Positions 1 through 7,751 of a stretch of DNA of 64,000 bases are shown here, one piece after another. The notes beneath the pieces were generated by a model, which was given only the letters and a program-made list of their open reading frames with translations, made no database searches and was not told the DNA's origin. Within the stretch, counting starts at the first letter, position 1. Every line of letters starts with the position of its first letter. The translations under genes were made by a program, and so were the position numbers. The DNA is from Verrucomicrobiia bacterium (GTDB lineage: Bacteria > Verrucomicrobiota > Verrucomicrobiia > Opitutales > Cerasicoccaceae), in the NCBI GenBank assembly GCA_030425485.1, contig JAUIAM010000012.1, positions 31,268 to 95,267 on the forward strand, in the 5' to 3' direction.

Positions 1-201
1 CCGAAGACCGCTTCGGGTAAGGAGATCAAGCTGCCCAAGGTCAAGCAGGTCAAGCGCGTGCTGCCCAAGATCGGCCGCAACGACGTGGTCACGATCCGCA
101 AGGGGGGCGAGACTCAGCAAGTCAAGTGGAAGAAGGCCGAGCCTATGGTCCTCAACGAGGGCTGGGAACTCGTCCAGCAGGCCGAGTTGACCAAGAAGTA
201 G
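1..201 (+). CDS. C-terminal fragment, probably protein translocase ATPase SecA
   Basis: An open frame enters from the left edge and stops at TAG 199-201, giving 66 residues. The tail is basic, followed by [14 protein letters not shown] and then [17 protein letters not shown]. The GRND start of this segment resembles the point where SecA proteins enter their C-terminal zinc motif (GRNDPCPCGSGKK), but here the cysteines are replaced by a beta-strand-like segment, as I recall for some Bacteroidetes SecA proteins. The gene lies 27 bases upstream of lnt on the same strand. Only the tail is visible, so the family call is tentative. Confidence 0.45.
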   Translation, partial: PKTASGKEIKLPKVKQVKRVLPKIGRNDVVTIRKGGETQQVKWKKAEPMVLNEGWELVQQAELTKK

Positions 202-228
202 CGCGCCGGATTCTTTTGCCTCGGCCCT

Positions 229-2061
229 ATGAGCACCACAACCAGCGAGGCAATTCCCCGTAAGCCCCGGCTTGAGCTGGCCTTGGCTGTGCTGGCGGTG
301 GTGGCTTACACGATTTTGTCCATCGTGGCTTTTCCGCCCTTCAATGTGGCGGAGGCGGGCTACGTGCTGGCCGTGCCGCTCCTGCTCTGGGCCATGCGCC
401 AGCCCCGGGTGAAGTCCTTTGCGCTCGGCGTACAGCTTGGCAGTTGGGTGGCCTGGATGGCTATCCTGATCTGGCTGCGCCACCTGCACCCGCCGATGGG
501 GATGGTGGCCGACGTTATTTTATCCTTCCTCCTCGCGCTCTTCATGACGGGGTGGTTCGTGACTGCGCGCTGGCTCTTTAATAAAGCCCAACGCCAGCCC
601 TTTCGCCTGCGCCTGATCGCGCTGCTTGGGTTGAGCGGCATGTGGGTCGTGCTGGAGTGGATGCGTACCTGGGTGCTGTTTGGGTTCCCCTGGACGGGGC
701 TCGGGGTCAGTCAGTGGGACCGTCCACCGCTGCTCCAGGTGGCCGAGTATGCGGGCGTCTATGGCGTGTCCTTTATCCTGATCTTTTTCAACCTCGCGCT
801 CGCGGGTTACGTGTGGCGACTCTTCCACGGGGAGGATAAAACCGCTGCCGAGCCTACGGTGGATTCAGGTGCGGAGGCGGAATCTTTGGACGATGCCGAC
901 GAAGCAGACGAAGGCCGCTCGCTGCCGTACCGCAGCCTGGGGCGTTCGCTCATGCACAGGAAGGTCAGCCAGGCCCGCCCGGTGTCCAACGCTATGTCGC
1001 TCAGCGGTTCGCTCTTCTCCGGCGGCTCGATGTTCAAGGGGGCAGGGCGGTTTCTCAAAATCAGCCCGGAGCTCTACCTCGCGCTGGCCATGGTTTTCGG
1101 CAGCCTGTGGTTTTATGTAAAGTCCGTGCCCGGCCTGCTCTCCGACCCGCTGGCCCAGGCGACCTATACCGAGCCGATGTTCAGTGCCTCGGTCGTGCAG
1201 CCGTGGACGAATCCCTACAAGAAGTGGGACAAGGAATATTTTGCCGAAAACATCAACGACCTCAAGGTGTTGACCGAGCGCGCGGCGGTCGAAGACCCCG
1301 ACCTCATCGTCTGGCCTGAGGCGGCCACACCGGGCCTGCTCTTTCGCCCTAACGACGACTCCATGCGCCGCTGGGTGGAGAACCTCGTGAGCGAGACGGG
1401 TATCCCACTCATTTCCGGCAACCTCGCGATCAAGGACGGCATCCTCTATAACGGTATCTTTCTGACCTATCCGGGGACGGGCGTTATCGACGAGTACTAC
1501 GCCAAGCAAAAGCGCGTACCCTTTGGCGAATTCGTGCCCTTCCGCACGATTTTCCCCTTCCTCGGCAAGGTAGTGCCCATCGACGACATCCACGCCGGCA
1601 CCGGCTCATACGTCATCCCGCTGGTGGTGAACGGGCGGGACTTCACCGTGGGGCCGCTGGTCTGCTACGAGGATATTTTTCCCAAAATCTCCCGCCAACT
1701 CGTGCGGGGTGGGGCGGATTTTCTCCTCGTGGTGACAAATGACGCCTGGTATGGCCAGGAAGCAGGCGCTACCCAGCACATGGCTCACTCCGTCCTGCGT
1801 GCGGTGGAGACACGCCGCCCCGTCCTGCGCTGCGGCAACCACGGCTGGAGCGGCTGGATTGACGAGTATGGGCGCGTGCGCGATGTACTCACCGGCCTCG
1901 ACGGCTCAATCCACTTTCAGGGCACGGGCAAGTTCGACCTGCGCCGCTATACGAAATGGGTTGGGCGTGAGACGACCTATGTGCGCTACGGTGACTGGTT
2001 CGTTGGCCTGAGCGCGGTCCTGTTCGCCTGGGCAGTTGTGCACAACCGCCGCTGTGCGTAG
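229..2061 (+). CDS. lnt: Apolipoprotein N-acyltransferase
   Basis: This inner-membrane enzyme adds the third acyl chain to the N-terminal cysteine of lipoproteins. The N-terminal third holds several hydrophobic membrane segments. The C-terminal part is a nitrilase-type domain with the expected catalytic triad: Glu364 in WPEAATPG, Lys426 in AKQKRVPFGEFVPF and Cys479 in VCYEDIFP. A last hydrophobic segment (about residues 590-606) closes the protein. At 610 residues it is about 100 longer than typical Lnt. The extra length is a hydrophilic, acidic then basic insert at about residues 205-285, between two membrane segments. The ATG at 229 is the first good start after the preceding stop. It probably shares transcription with the upstream gene. 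Confidence 0.93.
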   Translation: MSTTTSEAIPRKPRLELALAVLAVVAYTILSIVAFPPFNVAEAGYVLAVPLLLWAMRQPRVKSFALGVQLGSWVAWMAILIWLRHLHPPMGMVADVILSFLLALFMTGWFVTARWLFNKAQRQPFRLRLIALLGLSGMWVVLEWMRTWVLFGFPWTGLGVSQWDRPPLLQVAEYAGVYGVSFILIFFNLALAGYVWRLFHGEDKTAAEPTVDSGAEAESLDDADEADEGRSLPYRSLGRSLMHRKVSQARPVSNAMSLSGSLFSGGSMFKGAGRFLKISPELYLALAMVFGSLWFYVKSVPGLLSDPLAQATYTEPMFSASVVQPWTNPYKKWDKEYFAENINDLKVLTERAAVEDPDLIVWPEAATPGLLFRPNDDSMRRWVENLVSETGIPLISGNLAIKDGILYNGIFLTYPGTGVIDEYYAKQKRVPFGEFVPFRTIFPFLGKVVPIDDIHAGTGSYVIPLVVNGRDFTVGPLVCYEDIFPKISRQLVRGGADFLLVVTNDAWYGQEAGATQHMAHSVLRAVETRRPVLRCGNHGWSGWIDEYGRVRDVLTGLDGSIHFQGTGKFDLRRYTKWVGRETTYVRYGDWFVGLSAVLFAWAVVHNRRCA

Positions 2062-2164
2062 TTTTGTGCCTGTTATACAGGAGGCGTGGCGCTTTAAGTC
2101 TCTAGTTAGTGACAATGGGGCGGGCACACTGCGCTTTTTTTCGCATTTGGATAAGAAATAGCCA

Positions 2165-2192
2165 TTGACAGGCTTGGAAGATTTTGAATGAT
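2165..2192 (+). promoter_or_regulatory. Candidate sigma-70 promoter of the microcompartment operon
   Basis: A perfect TTGACA at 2165-2170 is followed after 16 bases by AATGAT at 2187-2192, which matches four of six positions of the -10 consensus. It lies 44 bases before the pduL start, in the only sizeable non-coding gap upstream of the operon. No mapping data are available. Confidence 0.45.
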
Positions 2193-2197
2193 TTTGA
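2180..2197 (+). promoter_or_regulatory. Direct repeat overlapping the -10, possible operator
   Basis: GATTTTGA occurs at 2180-2187 and again at 2190-2197, exactly one helical turn apart, overlapping the candidate -10 box. Such phased direct repeats suit a regulator binding on one face of the DNA. PVM-type microcompartment loci are often linked to a DeoR-family regulator, but none is encoded nearby, so the partner is unknown. Confidence 0.3.
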
Positions 2198-2235
2198 GCA
2201 TAATCTTCTAAAAACCTCCAAAGTTTACAGATTGT

Positions 2236-2916
2236 ATGTCTCAAAACCCCGGCCCCGTGTTGACCCGTTCCGCGATCGAAAAGCTCGTTCGCGCGAGCTT
2301 GCAGAAGCAGCTCGGGACGTCGGTCAGCGCGCCGAAGGCAGGCCCAAATCCGCTGGTGGTTAACTCCAGCGCACGCCACTGCCACCTTTCCCCCGAAGCC
2401 GTCGAAATCCTCTTTGGCAAGGGCCACGAGCTCACGCCCATGAAGTGGCTGTATCAGGAGGGGCAATACGCCGCCGAGGAGTCCGTCACGATGGTGGGCC
2501 CGCGTAGCCGCGTCATTTCCAACCTCCGCATCCTGGGGCCCTGCCGCCCGCTCAATCAGGTGGAGCTTTCCTTTACTGACGCGATTTCGATGGGCTACGA
2601 CATCCCGGTTCGCCAGTCCGGTAACATCGAGGGCACACCCGGCTGCATGCTGATGGGCCCCAACGGCTTCCTTGAGCTGGACAAGGGCGTGATCCGGGCC
2701 GCACCACACGTGCACATGGCTCCCGAGGACGCCGCGTACTATGGCGTCAAGCAGGGCGACTTTATGAAGATGCGCGTCGGCGGCGAACTCGGCGTTACGT
2801 TTGACCGCATCTTTGTCCGGGTGGACAAGAGCTTCAAGCTCGAGGTCCATATCGATACCGACGAGGCCAACGCCTGCCGTCTCGGTCCCGACAGCCACAT
2901 CGAGCTGGTCAAATAA
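2236..2916 (+). CDS. pduL: PduL-type phosphate acyltransferase (microcompartment)
   Basis: PduL converts acyl-CoA plus phosphate to acyl-phosphate plus CoA and so recycles CoA inside the microcompartment. The 226-residue protein has the two metal-ligand histidine pairs of the family, His48/His50 in SARHCHLS and His158/His160 in APHVHM, and the two-barrel PduL pattern throughout. Residues 10-27 (from TRSAIEKL to KQLG) form an amphipathic helix joined by a flexible linker to the core, as expected for an encapsulation peptide. It is the first gene of the operon, 46 bases before the first shell gene. No Shine-Dalgarno sequence precedes the ATG at 2236. Confidence 0.93.
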   Translation: MSQNPGPVLTRSAIEKLVRASLQKQLGTSVSAPKAGPNPLVVNSSARHCHLSPEAVEILFGKGHELTPMKWLYQEGQYAAEESVTMVGPRSRVISNLRILGPCRPLNQVELSFTDAISMGYDIPVRQSGNIEGTPGCMLMGPNGFLELDKGVIRAAPHVHMAPEDAAYYGVKQGDFMKMRVGGELGVTFDRIFVRVDKSFKLEVHIDTDEANACRLGPDSHIELVK

Positions 2917-2962
2917 ACAACTCTCAACTCATCACTCAATTTAACCACAACCCAATCATCAC

Positions 2963-3232
2963 ATGAGCGAATCAATAGGCATGGTCGAAACCAAGGGCTA
3001 CGTTGGCAGCGTTGAAGCCAGCGACGCTATGGTCAAGGCAGCGGGCGTCACACTGGCCCCGAGCGTATCCATCGGCGGCGGCTTCATCACCGTCCTGGTC
3101 AAGGGCGACGTCGGCAGCGTAAAGGCAGCCGTCGACGCAGGCGCAGCAGCCGCAGACCGCGTGGGCGAGCTTGTCTCCTCCCACGTTATTCCCCGTCCGC
3201 ACGCGGACCTACTCAAACAGTTTAACATTTAA
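2963..3232 (+). CDS. BMC-H hexameric shell protein 1
   Basis: This is a single-domain Pfam00936-type shell protein of 89 residues. It starts with the typical [19 protein letters not shown] and has the conserved [14 protein letters not shown] helix and the C-terminal VIPRPHADL segment. Hexamers of such proteins tile the facets of the shell, with a central pore for metabolites; the SIGGGF stretch is the likely pore loop. It lies 20 bases upstream of a second BMC-H gene. The leader is A/C-rich with no clear ribosome binding site. Confidence 0.95.
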   Translation: MSESIGMVETKGYVGSVEASDAMVKAAGVTLAPSVSIGGGFITVLVKGDVGSVKAAVDAGAAAADRVGELVSSHVIPRPHADLLKQFNI

Positions 3233-3252
3233 ACTCCCAACTCATTCCTACT

Positions 3253-3531
3253 ATGGCAAAGCAAGCAATCGGCATGATTGAAACCAAGGGCCTCATCAGC
3301 CTGCTCGAAGCCACCGACGCCGCCCTCAAGGCCGCCGACGTGACCCTCGCTGGCTGGGAAAAGATCGGTAGCGGCATCGTTACCGGATTCTTCGCAGGCG
3401 ACGTAGCCGCCGTTAAGGCTGCTGTTGACGCTGGCGCGGAAGCCGCCTCCTCCGTGGGCGAAGTCCTCGGCGTGCAGGTGATCCCGCGTCCCCACGACGA
3501 CCTGAGCAAGCTCGGTCCCTGGATCGGCTAG
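3253..3531 (+). CDS. BMC-H hexameric shell protein 2
   Basis: This 92-residue single BMC domain starts [20 protein letters not shown] and ends with [12 protein letters not shown] plus a short tail. It differs from its upstream neighbour at the pore loop (KIGSGI versus SIGGGF) and in the C-terminal tail, so the two hexamers probably differ in pore selectivity. Tandem BMC-H genes after pduL suggest co-expression as the main facet proteins. Confidence 0.95.
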   Translation: MAKQAIGMIETKGLISLLEATDAALKAADVTLAGWEKIGSGIVTGFFAGDVAAVKAAVDAGAEAASSVGEVLGVQVIPRPHDDLSKLGPWIG

Positions 3532-3542
3532 CACTCATTCAT

Positions 3543-3567
3543 AAATTCGCAGATTCGTAGATTTGTA
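3543..3567 (+). repeat. A/T-rich intergenic motif, copy 1
   Basis: The stretch AAATTCGCAGATTCGTAGATT follows the second BMC-H gene. A close copy, AAATTTGCAGATATGTAGATT, lies at 5140-5160 after the third BMC-H gene. The two differ at four of 21 positions. The function is unknown; both sit in untranslated gaps of the same operon. Confidence 0.4.
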
Positions 3568-3615
3568 TCAGGCATTCCCTACACATTTACCAATTTTGAA
3601 TTTATAAATTCCCTT

Positions 3616-4809
3616 ATGAAAATCCTCATCGCCAACCTCGGCTCCACCTCCTACAAGTACCGGCTCTTTGAGCTGGACGGTAGCGCGGAGCGTCTCCTCG
3701 CCAAGGGGGGCTATGAGCGCGTAGACGACTACGGCGCGGTGATTGAGGATTGTTTAAAAAATCTCAAAGAGCAGGGGCATCTCGCCAGCGAGGACGACCT
3801 CGACGCCGTCGGCTTCAAGACCGTTTTGGGTAAAGACCTGAGCGGCTGCGTCGAGGCGGACGAGAAAGTACTGGCTGCGTTGGAAGGCTTTGAAGCCATC
3901 GCTCCGGCCCACAACCCGGCCTACGCCAGCGGCATCAAGATGTTCGCCAAGGTGCTGCCGGGGGTGTCCCGGGTGGCACTCTTTGAGACCGCTTTTTATC
4001 AATGGGTGGAAGATTCCGCCAGCAGGTACGCTGTGCCCGAGTCGTGGTACGAAGCGGGCGTGCGGCGTTACAGCTTCCACGGTGCCAGCCACAAGTTTGT
4101 GGCCGAGCGCAGTGCGCAGCTCCTGGGGCGTGACGATGTCGCAGCCAAGGTCCAAGCGCTGTATCAGAAAGGCAATACACCCATTGATAAGCCTTTCCGC
4201 GTCATCTCCTGTCATCTCGGTGGCAGCAGTTCCATTACGGGGATTCTCAACGGCGTAGCCATCGGCTCGTCGATGGGCTTTTCCCCGCAGGGTGGGCTGC
4301 CGCAAAACAACCGCGTGGGTGACCTCGATTCGATGGCCATCCCTTACATGATGAAGCAGCAGGGGCTTTCGCTGGAAGCATGCGAGCACCAGCTCACCAA
4401 AGAGGGCGGCCTGTTGGGCCTTTCCGGCGTGAGTAACGACCTGCGCGACGTCTGCGAGGCGGCTGAGAACGGCAACACGCGCGCCCGGACTGCGATCAAT
4501 GTTTTCCTGCACAGCATCCGGCATTGGGCGGGCTCGTTCTACTGGCAGATGGGCGGCATCGACGCCATCGCCTTCACGGGCGGCATCGGCGAGCACAACC
4601 CCTGGCTGCGTACGGCGGTTTGCCAGAGCATGCAGGGGCAGGGCATCGTGCTCGACGAGGCGGTCAACGGCAGCCTGCACGACGAGGGCGTTATCACGAC
4701 AAAGGATTCCCCCATCCAGGCACTGGTCATCCCGGCTAACGAAGAACTCGTCATCGCACGCGAAGTTTACCGCTACCAACTGGCGGCGCAAAAGCCCGCC
4801 GCTACCTGA
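3616..4809 (+). CDS. ackA: Acetate/propionate kinase (microcompartment-associated)
   Basis: This kinase transfers phosphate from acyl-phosphate to ADP and is the ATP-yielding last step after PduL. Its 397 residues fit the acetokinase family. Visible landmarks are NLGSTSYKY at the N-terminus (NxGSSSxK in canonical enzymes), VRRYSFHGASHKFV, CHLGGSSSITG, SSMGFSPQGG, NRVGDLDSMA, FTGGIGEHNP and ANEELVIAREV. Several of these deviate from the usual forms (TSMGFTPLEG, GTRSGDLD), as expected for a divergent microcompartment-linked branch. No helical targeting extension is visible, so it may act outside the shell. It lies between BMC-H genes in the operon. Confidence 0.93.
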   Translation: MKILIANLGSTSYKYRLFELDGSAERLLAKGGYERVDDYGAVIEDCLKNLKEQGHLASEDDLDAVGFKTVLGKDLSGCVEADEKVLAALEGFEAIAPAHNPAYASGIKMFAKVLPGVSRVALFETAFYQWVEDSASRYAVPESWYEAGVRRYSFHGASHKFVAERSAQLLGRDDVAAKVQALYQKGNTPIDKPFRVISCHLGGSSSITGILNGVAIGSSMGFSPQGGLPQNNRVGDLDSMAIPYMMKQQGLSLEACEHQLTKEGGLLGLSGVSNDLRDVCEAAENGNTRARTAINVFLHSIRHWAGSFYWQMGGIDAIAFTGGIGEHNPWLRTAVCQSMQGQGIVLDEAVNGSLHDEGVITTKDSPIQALVIPANEELVIAREVYRYQLAAQKPAAT

Positions 4810-4856
4810 TTTTCAAACAACAACCTTTAACGATTAACCATCAACGAATACACATC

Positions 4857-5141
4857 ATGTCCCAAGCACTCGGACTCCTCGAAACCAAAGGTCTCATTTC
4901 GCTCGTACAGGGCGTAGACGCCATGCTCAAGTCAGCCAACGTTGAACTCGTCGGCCCGATGAAGAGCGTCGGCAGCGCGTTGGTCAGTGCCACCGTGGTC
5001 GGCGACGTCGCCGCGGTTAAGGCCGCCATCGACGCAGGTGCCCAGTCTGCTTCTGCCTTCGGCGAAGTGGTCAGCGCCCACGTTATCGCCCGTCCGCACG
5101 ACGAGCTCGCCAAGTCGATCAAGCCCGCCGCCAAGAAGTAA
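4857..5141 (+). CDS. BMC-H hexameric shell protein 3
   Basis: This 94-residue BMC domain starts [20 protein letters not shown] and has [14 protein letters not shown] and VIARPHDELAKSIK. Its tail ends in AAKK. The pore-loop region reads MKSVGSALV, unlike either upstream paralogue. It is separated from the other two by ackA. PVM loci, as I recall them, usually carry two BMC-H genes, so a third may be a local duplication or a specialised pore. Confidence 0.94.
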   Translation: MSQALGLLETKGLISLVQGVDAMLKSANVELVGPMKSVGSALVSATVVGDVAAVKAAIDAGAQSASAFGEVVSAHVIARPHDELAKSIKPAAKK

Positions 5142-5164
5142 ATTTGCAGATATGTAGATTCATA
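5140..5164 (+). repeat. A/T-rich intergenic motif, copy 2
   Basis: AAATTTGCAGATATGTAGATT begins at the last base of the BMC-H 3 stop codon and matches the motif at 3543. Its position after a BMC-H gene, like copy 1, suggests the unit gene-plus-tail was duplicated or that the motif has a role in message processing. Confidence 0.4.
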
Positions 5165-5266
5165 AATTGTCGTTTTGGAAAACGCCTGCCTATGAAGTCG
5201 GCATCCTTCGCAAAGCACAAATTTACGAACCCTGCACATTCTCAAATTTTCAAATTAAGATAATCC

Positions 5267-5578
5267 ATGTTTCTCGCCAAAGTCATCGGCAAGGTCGTTT
5301 CGACCAAGAAGGATCCCGTCATGACGGGGCAGCGGCTCCTGCTGTTGCGCCCGCAGTTGGTCGATCCCAATGATCCGAGCAAGTTCCGCGACGGATCGAA
5401 TACGATTGTCGCCGTGGACAAGCTCGGGGCTGGCGAGGGCGAGATGGTGCTCTTCTGTCAGGGCAGTTCTGCCCGTCAGGCCGAGGGCTTGAAGCCGCTA
5501 CCGATCGATGCCGCCGTCATCGGTATCATCGATTCGGTCGAGGTGCTCGGCCAGAACGTCTACAAAGACAACGCTTAA
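5267..5578 (+). CDS. BMC-P pentameric vertex protein 1 (EutN/CcmL family)
   Basis: This 103-residue protein starts MFLAKVIGKVVSTKKDP and has TGQRLLLLRP, then VAVDKLGAGEGEMVLFCQGS and AAVIGIIDSVE, the EutN/CcmL signature. Pentamers of this family cap the vertices of the microcompartment shell. It lies 24 bases before the aldehyde dehydrogenase gene. It is the most canonical of the three BMC-P proteins in the operon. Confidence 0.94.
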   Translation: MFLAKVIGKVVSTKKDPVMTGQRLLLLRPQLVDPNDPSKFRDGSNTIVAVDKLGAGEGEMVLFCQGSSARQAEGLKPLPIDAAVIGIIDSVEVLGQNVYKDNA

Positions 5579-5602
5579 TCACTCTACACGAACCCAGCAT
5601 CC

Positions 5603-7063
5603 ATGAGCCTGCAAATTGACGAAGCCACGCTAAAGAACGTGGTCGAAGATGTCCTCAAGCAACTGAGCCAGAGCGGTGGCAGTGCCCCTGTTGCCAAGTC
5701 AACCGACTGTGGCTGCAAGAAAAAGAGCAAGGGCCGTGATGGCGTCTTTCAGGACGCGGGCGAGGCCGCCGAGGCTGCATCCTATGCGCAAAAGGAATTG
5801 CGCAAACAGGGGATTGCCGGGCGAGCCAAGGTTATCGACATCGTCAAGCGCACCTGTGCGGAAAAGGCCGACGAGTGGGGTCTGCTCGAGTTTAACGAGA
5901 CCAAGATCGGCCGTCTCGAACATAAGGTGGCCAAGCTCCAGGGTATCCCCAGTGTGCCGGGTGTTGAGTGGCTTATGCCCCGCGGTATGAGCGGCGATCA
6001 CGGCATCACCATGGAGGAAAACACCCCCTTCGGCGTTGTTGGTGGTATCACGCCAGTTACGCACTCCATCCCCACGCTGAGCTGCAACATCATCAGCATG
6101 GTGGCCGCGGGGAATTCCGTTGTTTTTAATGCTCACCCCGGTGGAGCCAAGTGTGCCGCTGAAGCCGTACGTTACTACAATCGGCTGATCAAGGCCGAGC
6201 TCGGTATCGAAAATCTCGTGACAATCATCGAGACGCCGACGCTGGAATCCTTTGACGCGTTGTGCAAATCCCCCCACGTGGACATCCTCTGTGTGACGGG
6301 TGGCCCCGGTGTGGTCAACGCGGCCATGAAGAGCGGTAAACGCTCCATCTGTGCCGGTCCGGGTAACCCGCCTGTGGTCATCGACGAGTCGGCTAACCTC
6401 CGTAAGGCAGCCCGCGATATCCTCTTTGGGGCAGCCTTTGATAACAACCTCCTCTGCATCGGGGAAAAGCAAATCTTTGTTTTGGACAAGGTTTACGGCG
6501 CGTTTCTGCAAGCCTTTAAGGAAGCGGGCGCAGTCCAGATTAGCGACAATCAGCTCTCACGCCTGAGCGAGTCCGTCTTTACCTACAAGCAGGACGGCGG
6601 CGGCTGCTCGCACCCCGTTCTCAACCGCGACCTTGTTGGTGCCGATGCTACTCGTCTGGCCGAGGTCGCAGGCGCGACTTGTCCCAGCGGCACGGAGCTG
6701 CTCTTTGCCGAGACCGACGTGGATAACCCCTTTGTCATGGAAGAGCAGATGATGCCCATGCTCCCGATCGTCCGCGTGAGCGACATCGAGGAAGCCATCG
6801 AGCTGTCGGTAAAGTCCGAGCACGGCTACAAGCACTCGTCCATGATTCACACACTCAACGTCGAGCACATGGGCATGATGGCCCGCGCGCTGGACTCCAC
6901 CCTTTTTGTTAAAAATGGCTCCTGCCTCGCTGGCCTCGGTAATGGCGGTGAGGGCTACGGTAGCTACTCTATCGCCACCACGACAGGCGAGGGCATCACC
7001 ACACCGGACACTTTTACCCGCCGCCGCCGCTGTGTACTGGTGGACAACCTGCAGATGTACTAG
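5603..7063 (+). CDS. CoA-acylating aldehyde dehydrogenase (PduP/EutE-like)
   Basis: The enzyme oxidises an aldehyde (lactaldehyde or propionaldehyde) to acyl-CoA with NAD+, the central encapsulated step. It has 486 residues, with the catalytic Cys285 in NNLLCIGEKQ and the cofactor-binding region GVVGGITPVTH. Residues 5-22 (DEATLKNVVEDVLKQLSQ) form an amphipathic helix typical of an encapsulation peptide. A linker with a Cys-x-Cys pair (TDCGCKKK, residues 35-42) joins it to the catalytic core. It follows a BMC-P gene and precedes two more. Substrate cannot be fixed from sequence; aldolase linkage favours lactaldehyde. Confidence 0.93.
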   Translation: MSLQIDEATLKNVVEDVLKQLSQSGGSAPVAKSTDCGCKKKSKGRDGVFQDAGEAAEAASYAQKELRKQGIAGRAKVIDIVKRTCAEKADEWGLLEFNETKIGRLEHKVAKLQGIPSVPGVEWLMPRGMSGDHGITMEENTPFGVVGGITPVTHSIPTLSCNIISMVAAGNSVVFNAHPGGAKCAAEAVRYYNRLIKAELGIENLVTIIETPTLESFDALCKSPHVDILCVTGGPGVVNAAMKSGKRSICAGPGNPPVVIDESANLRKAARDILFGAAFDNNLLCIGEKQIFVLDKVYGAFLQAFKEAGAVQISDNQLSRLSESVFTYKQDGGGCSHPVLNRDLVGADATRLAEVAGATCPSGTELLFAETDVDNPFVMEEQMMPMLPIVRVSDIEEAIELSVKSEHGYKHSSMIHTLNVEHMGMMARALDSTLFVKNGSCLAGLGNGGEGYGSYSIATTTGEGITTPDTFTRRRRCVLVDNLQMY

Positions 7064-7188
7064 CGTCGCTGAGTTCGTAGCCGTTGAGTCATAAGTCAAA
7101 GAATCGTATCGAAAATTTCATGACAGCTCGTGGTAGCACGCTTCTTGTTTTATTCAGCACTCATCACTCTTAACTCAAAACTTCCCCC

Positions 7189-7443
7189 ATGATTCTCGCA
7201 CGCGTAGACGGAAACATTACCAGCACGGTCTGTCATGAGACCCTGCGGGGATGGCGTCTGCTCATCTTGCAGGGGATTGACGAGCAGGGTAAGGATTGCG
7301 GCGATCCGGTCATAGCCATCGATGAGCACGGCGCCGGGATTGGTGACCGCGTGTTTTACACCACAGATGGCAGCAGCACGCGTGAGCACGTCGGCGACGA
7401 GCACTCGCCACTGCGCAACATGATTATGGGGGTCATTGATTAG
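7189..7443 (+). CDS. BMC-P pentameric vertex protein 2
   Basis: This short EutN/CcmL-type protein (84 residues) starts MILARVDGNITSTVCHET, then GWRLLILQGIDEQGK, VAIDEHGAGIGDRVFYTTDG and NMIMGVID. It lacks the C-terminal extension of its paralogues. The stop codon TAG at 7441-7443 lies one base before the start of the next BMC-P gene, so the two are probably translationally coupled. Confidence 0.93.
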   Translation: MILARVDGNITSTVCHETLRGWRLLILQGIDEQGKDCGDPVIAIDEHGAGIGDRVFYTTDGSSTREHVGDEHSPLRNMIMGVID

Positions 7444-7444
7444 T

Positions 7445-7741
7445 ATGCGACTCGGACGCGTCATAGGGAGGGTAACCCTCAGCCGCCAGGACCCCGCCTT
7501 TCGCGGAGCGCGCTGGCTGGTGGTTAGCCCCATGTCTCGCCCCCAGCTCAGCAAACTCGACGACGAGCTCGTTTCCGAGTCGCCCTCGTGTGTTGTGTAC
7601 GACGATCTTGGTGCCACCCTCGGCGACATCATCGGTTTTGTCGAGGGGGCCGAGGCCACTGCTCCCTTTGAAAACCCGACGCCGATCGACGCCTATAACG
7701 CCGCCATCGTGCAGAACGTGAATTACCAACCCGCTTCCTGA
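7445..7741 (+). CDS. BMC-P pentameric vertex protein 3
   Basis: The ATG at 7445 gives MRLGRVIGRVTLSRQDPAF, the canonical family start, so I prefer it to the TTG nine bases upstream. The 98-residue product has ARWLVVSPMSRPQL, CVVYDDLGATLGDIIGFVEG and ends in a tail NAAIVQNVNYQPAS. Three distinct BMC-P genes are typical of PVM-type loci. It lies one base after the previous gene and 10 bases before the aldolase. Confidence 0.93.
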   Translation: MRLGRVIGRVTLSRQDPAFRGARWLVVSPMSRPQLSKLDDELVSESPSCVVYDDLGATLGDIIGFVEGAEATAPFENPTPIDAYNAAIVQNVNYQPAS

Positions 7742-7751
7742 AAATTTCGCT

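Noticed and set aside
2069..2081. CCTGT/ACAGG hairpin after lnt as a terminator
   Set aside because: A 5-bp stem without a T-run is too weak.
1906..2898. Minus-strand frame of 330 codons across lnt end, promoter and pduL
   Set aside because: It is antisense to two well-identified genes and has no recognisable domain.
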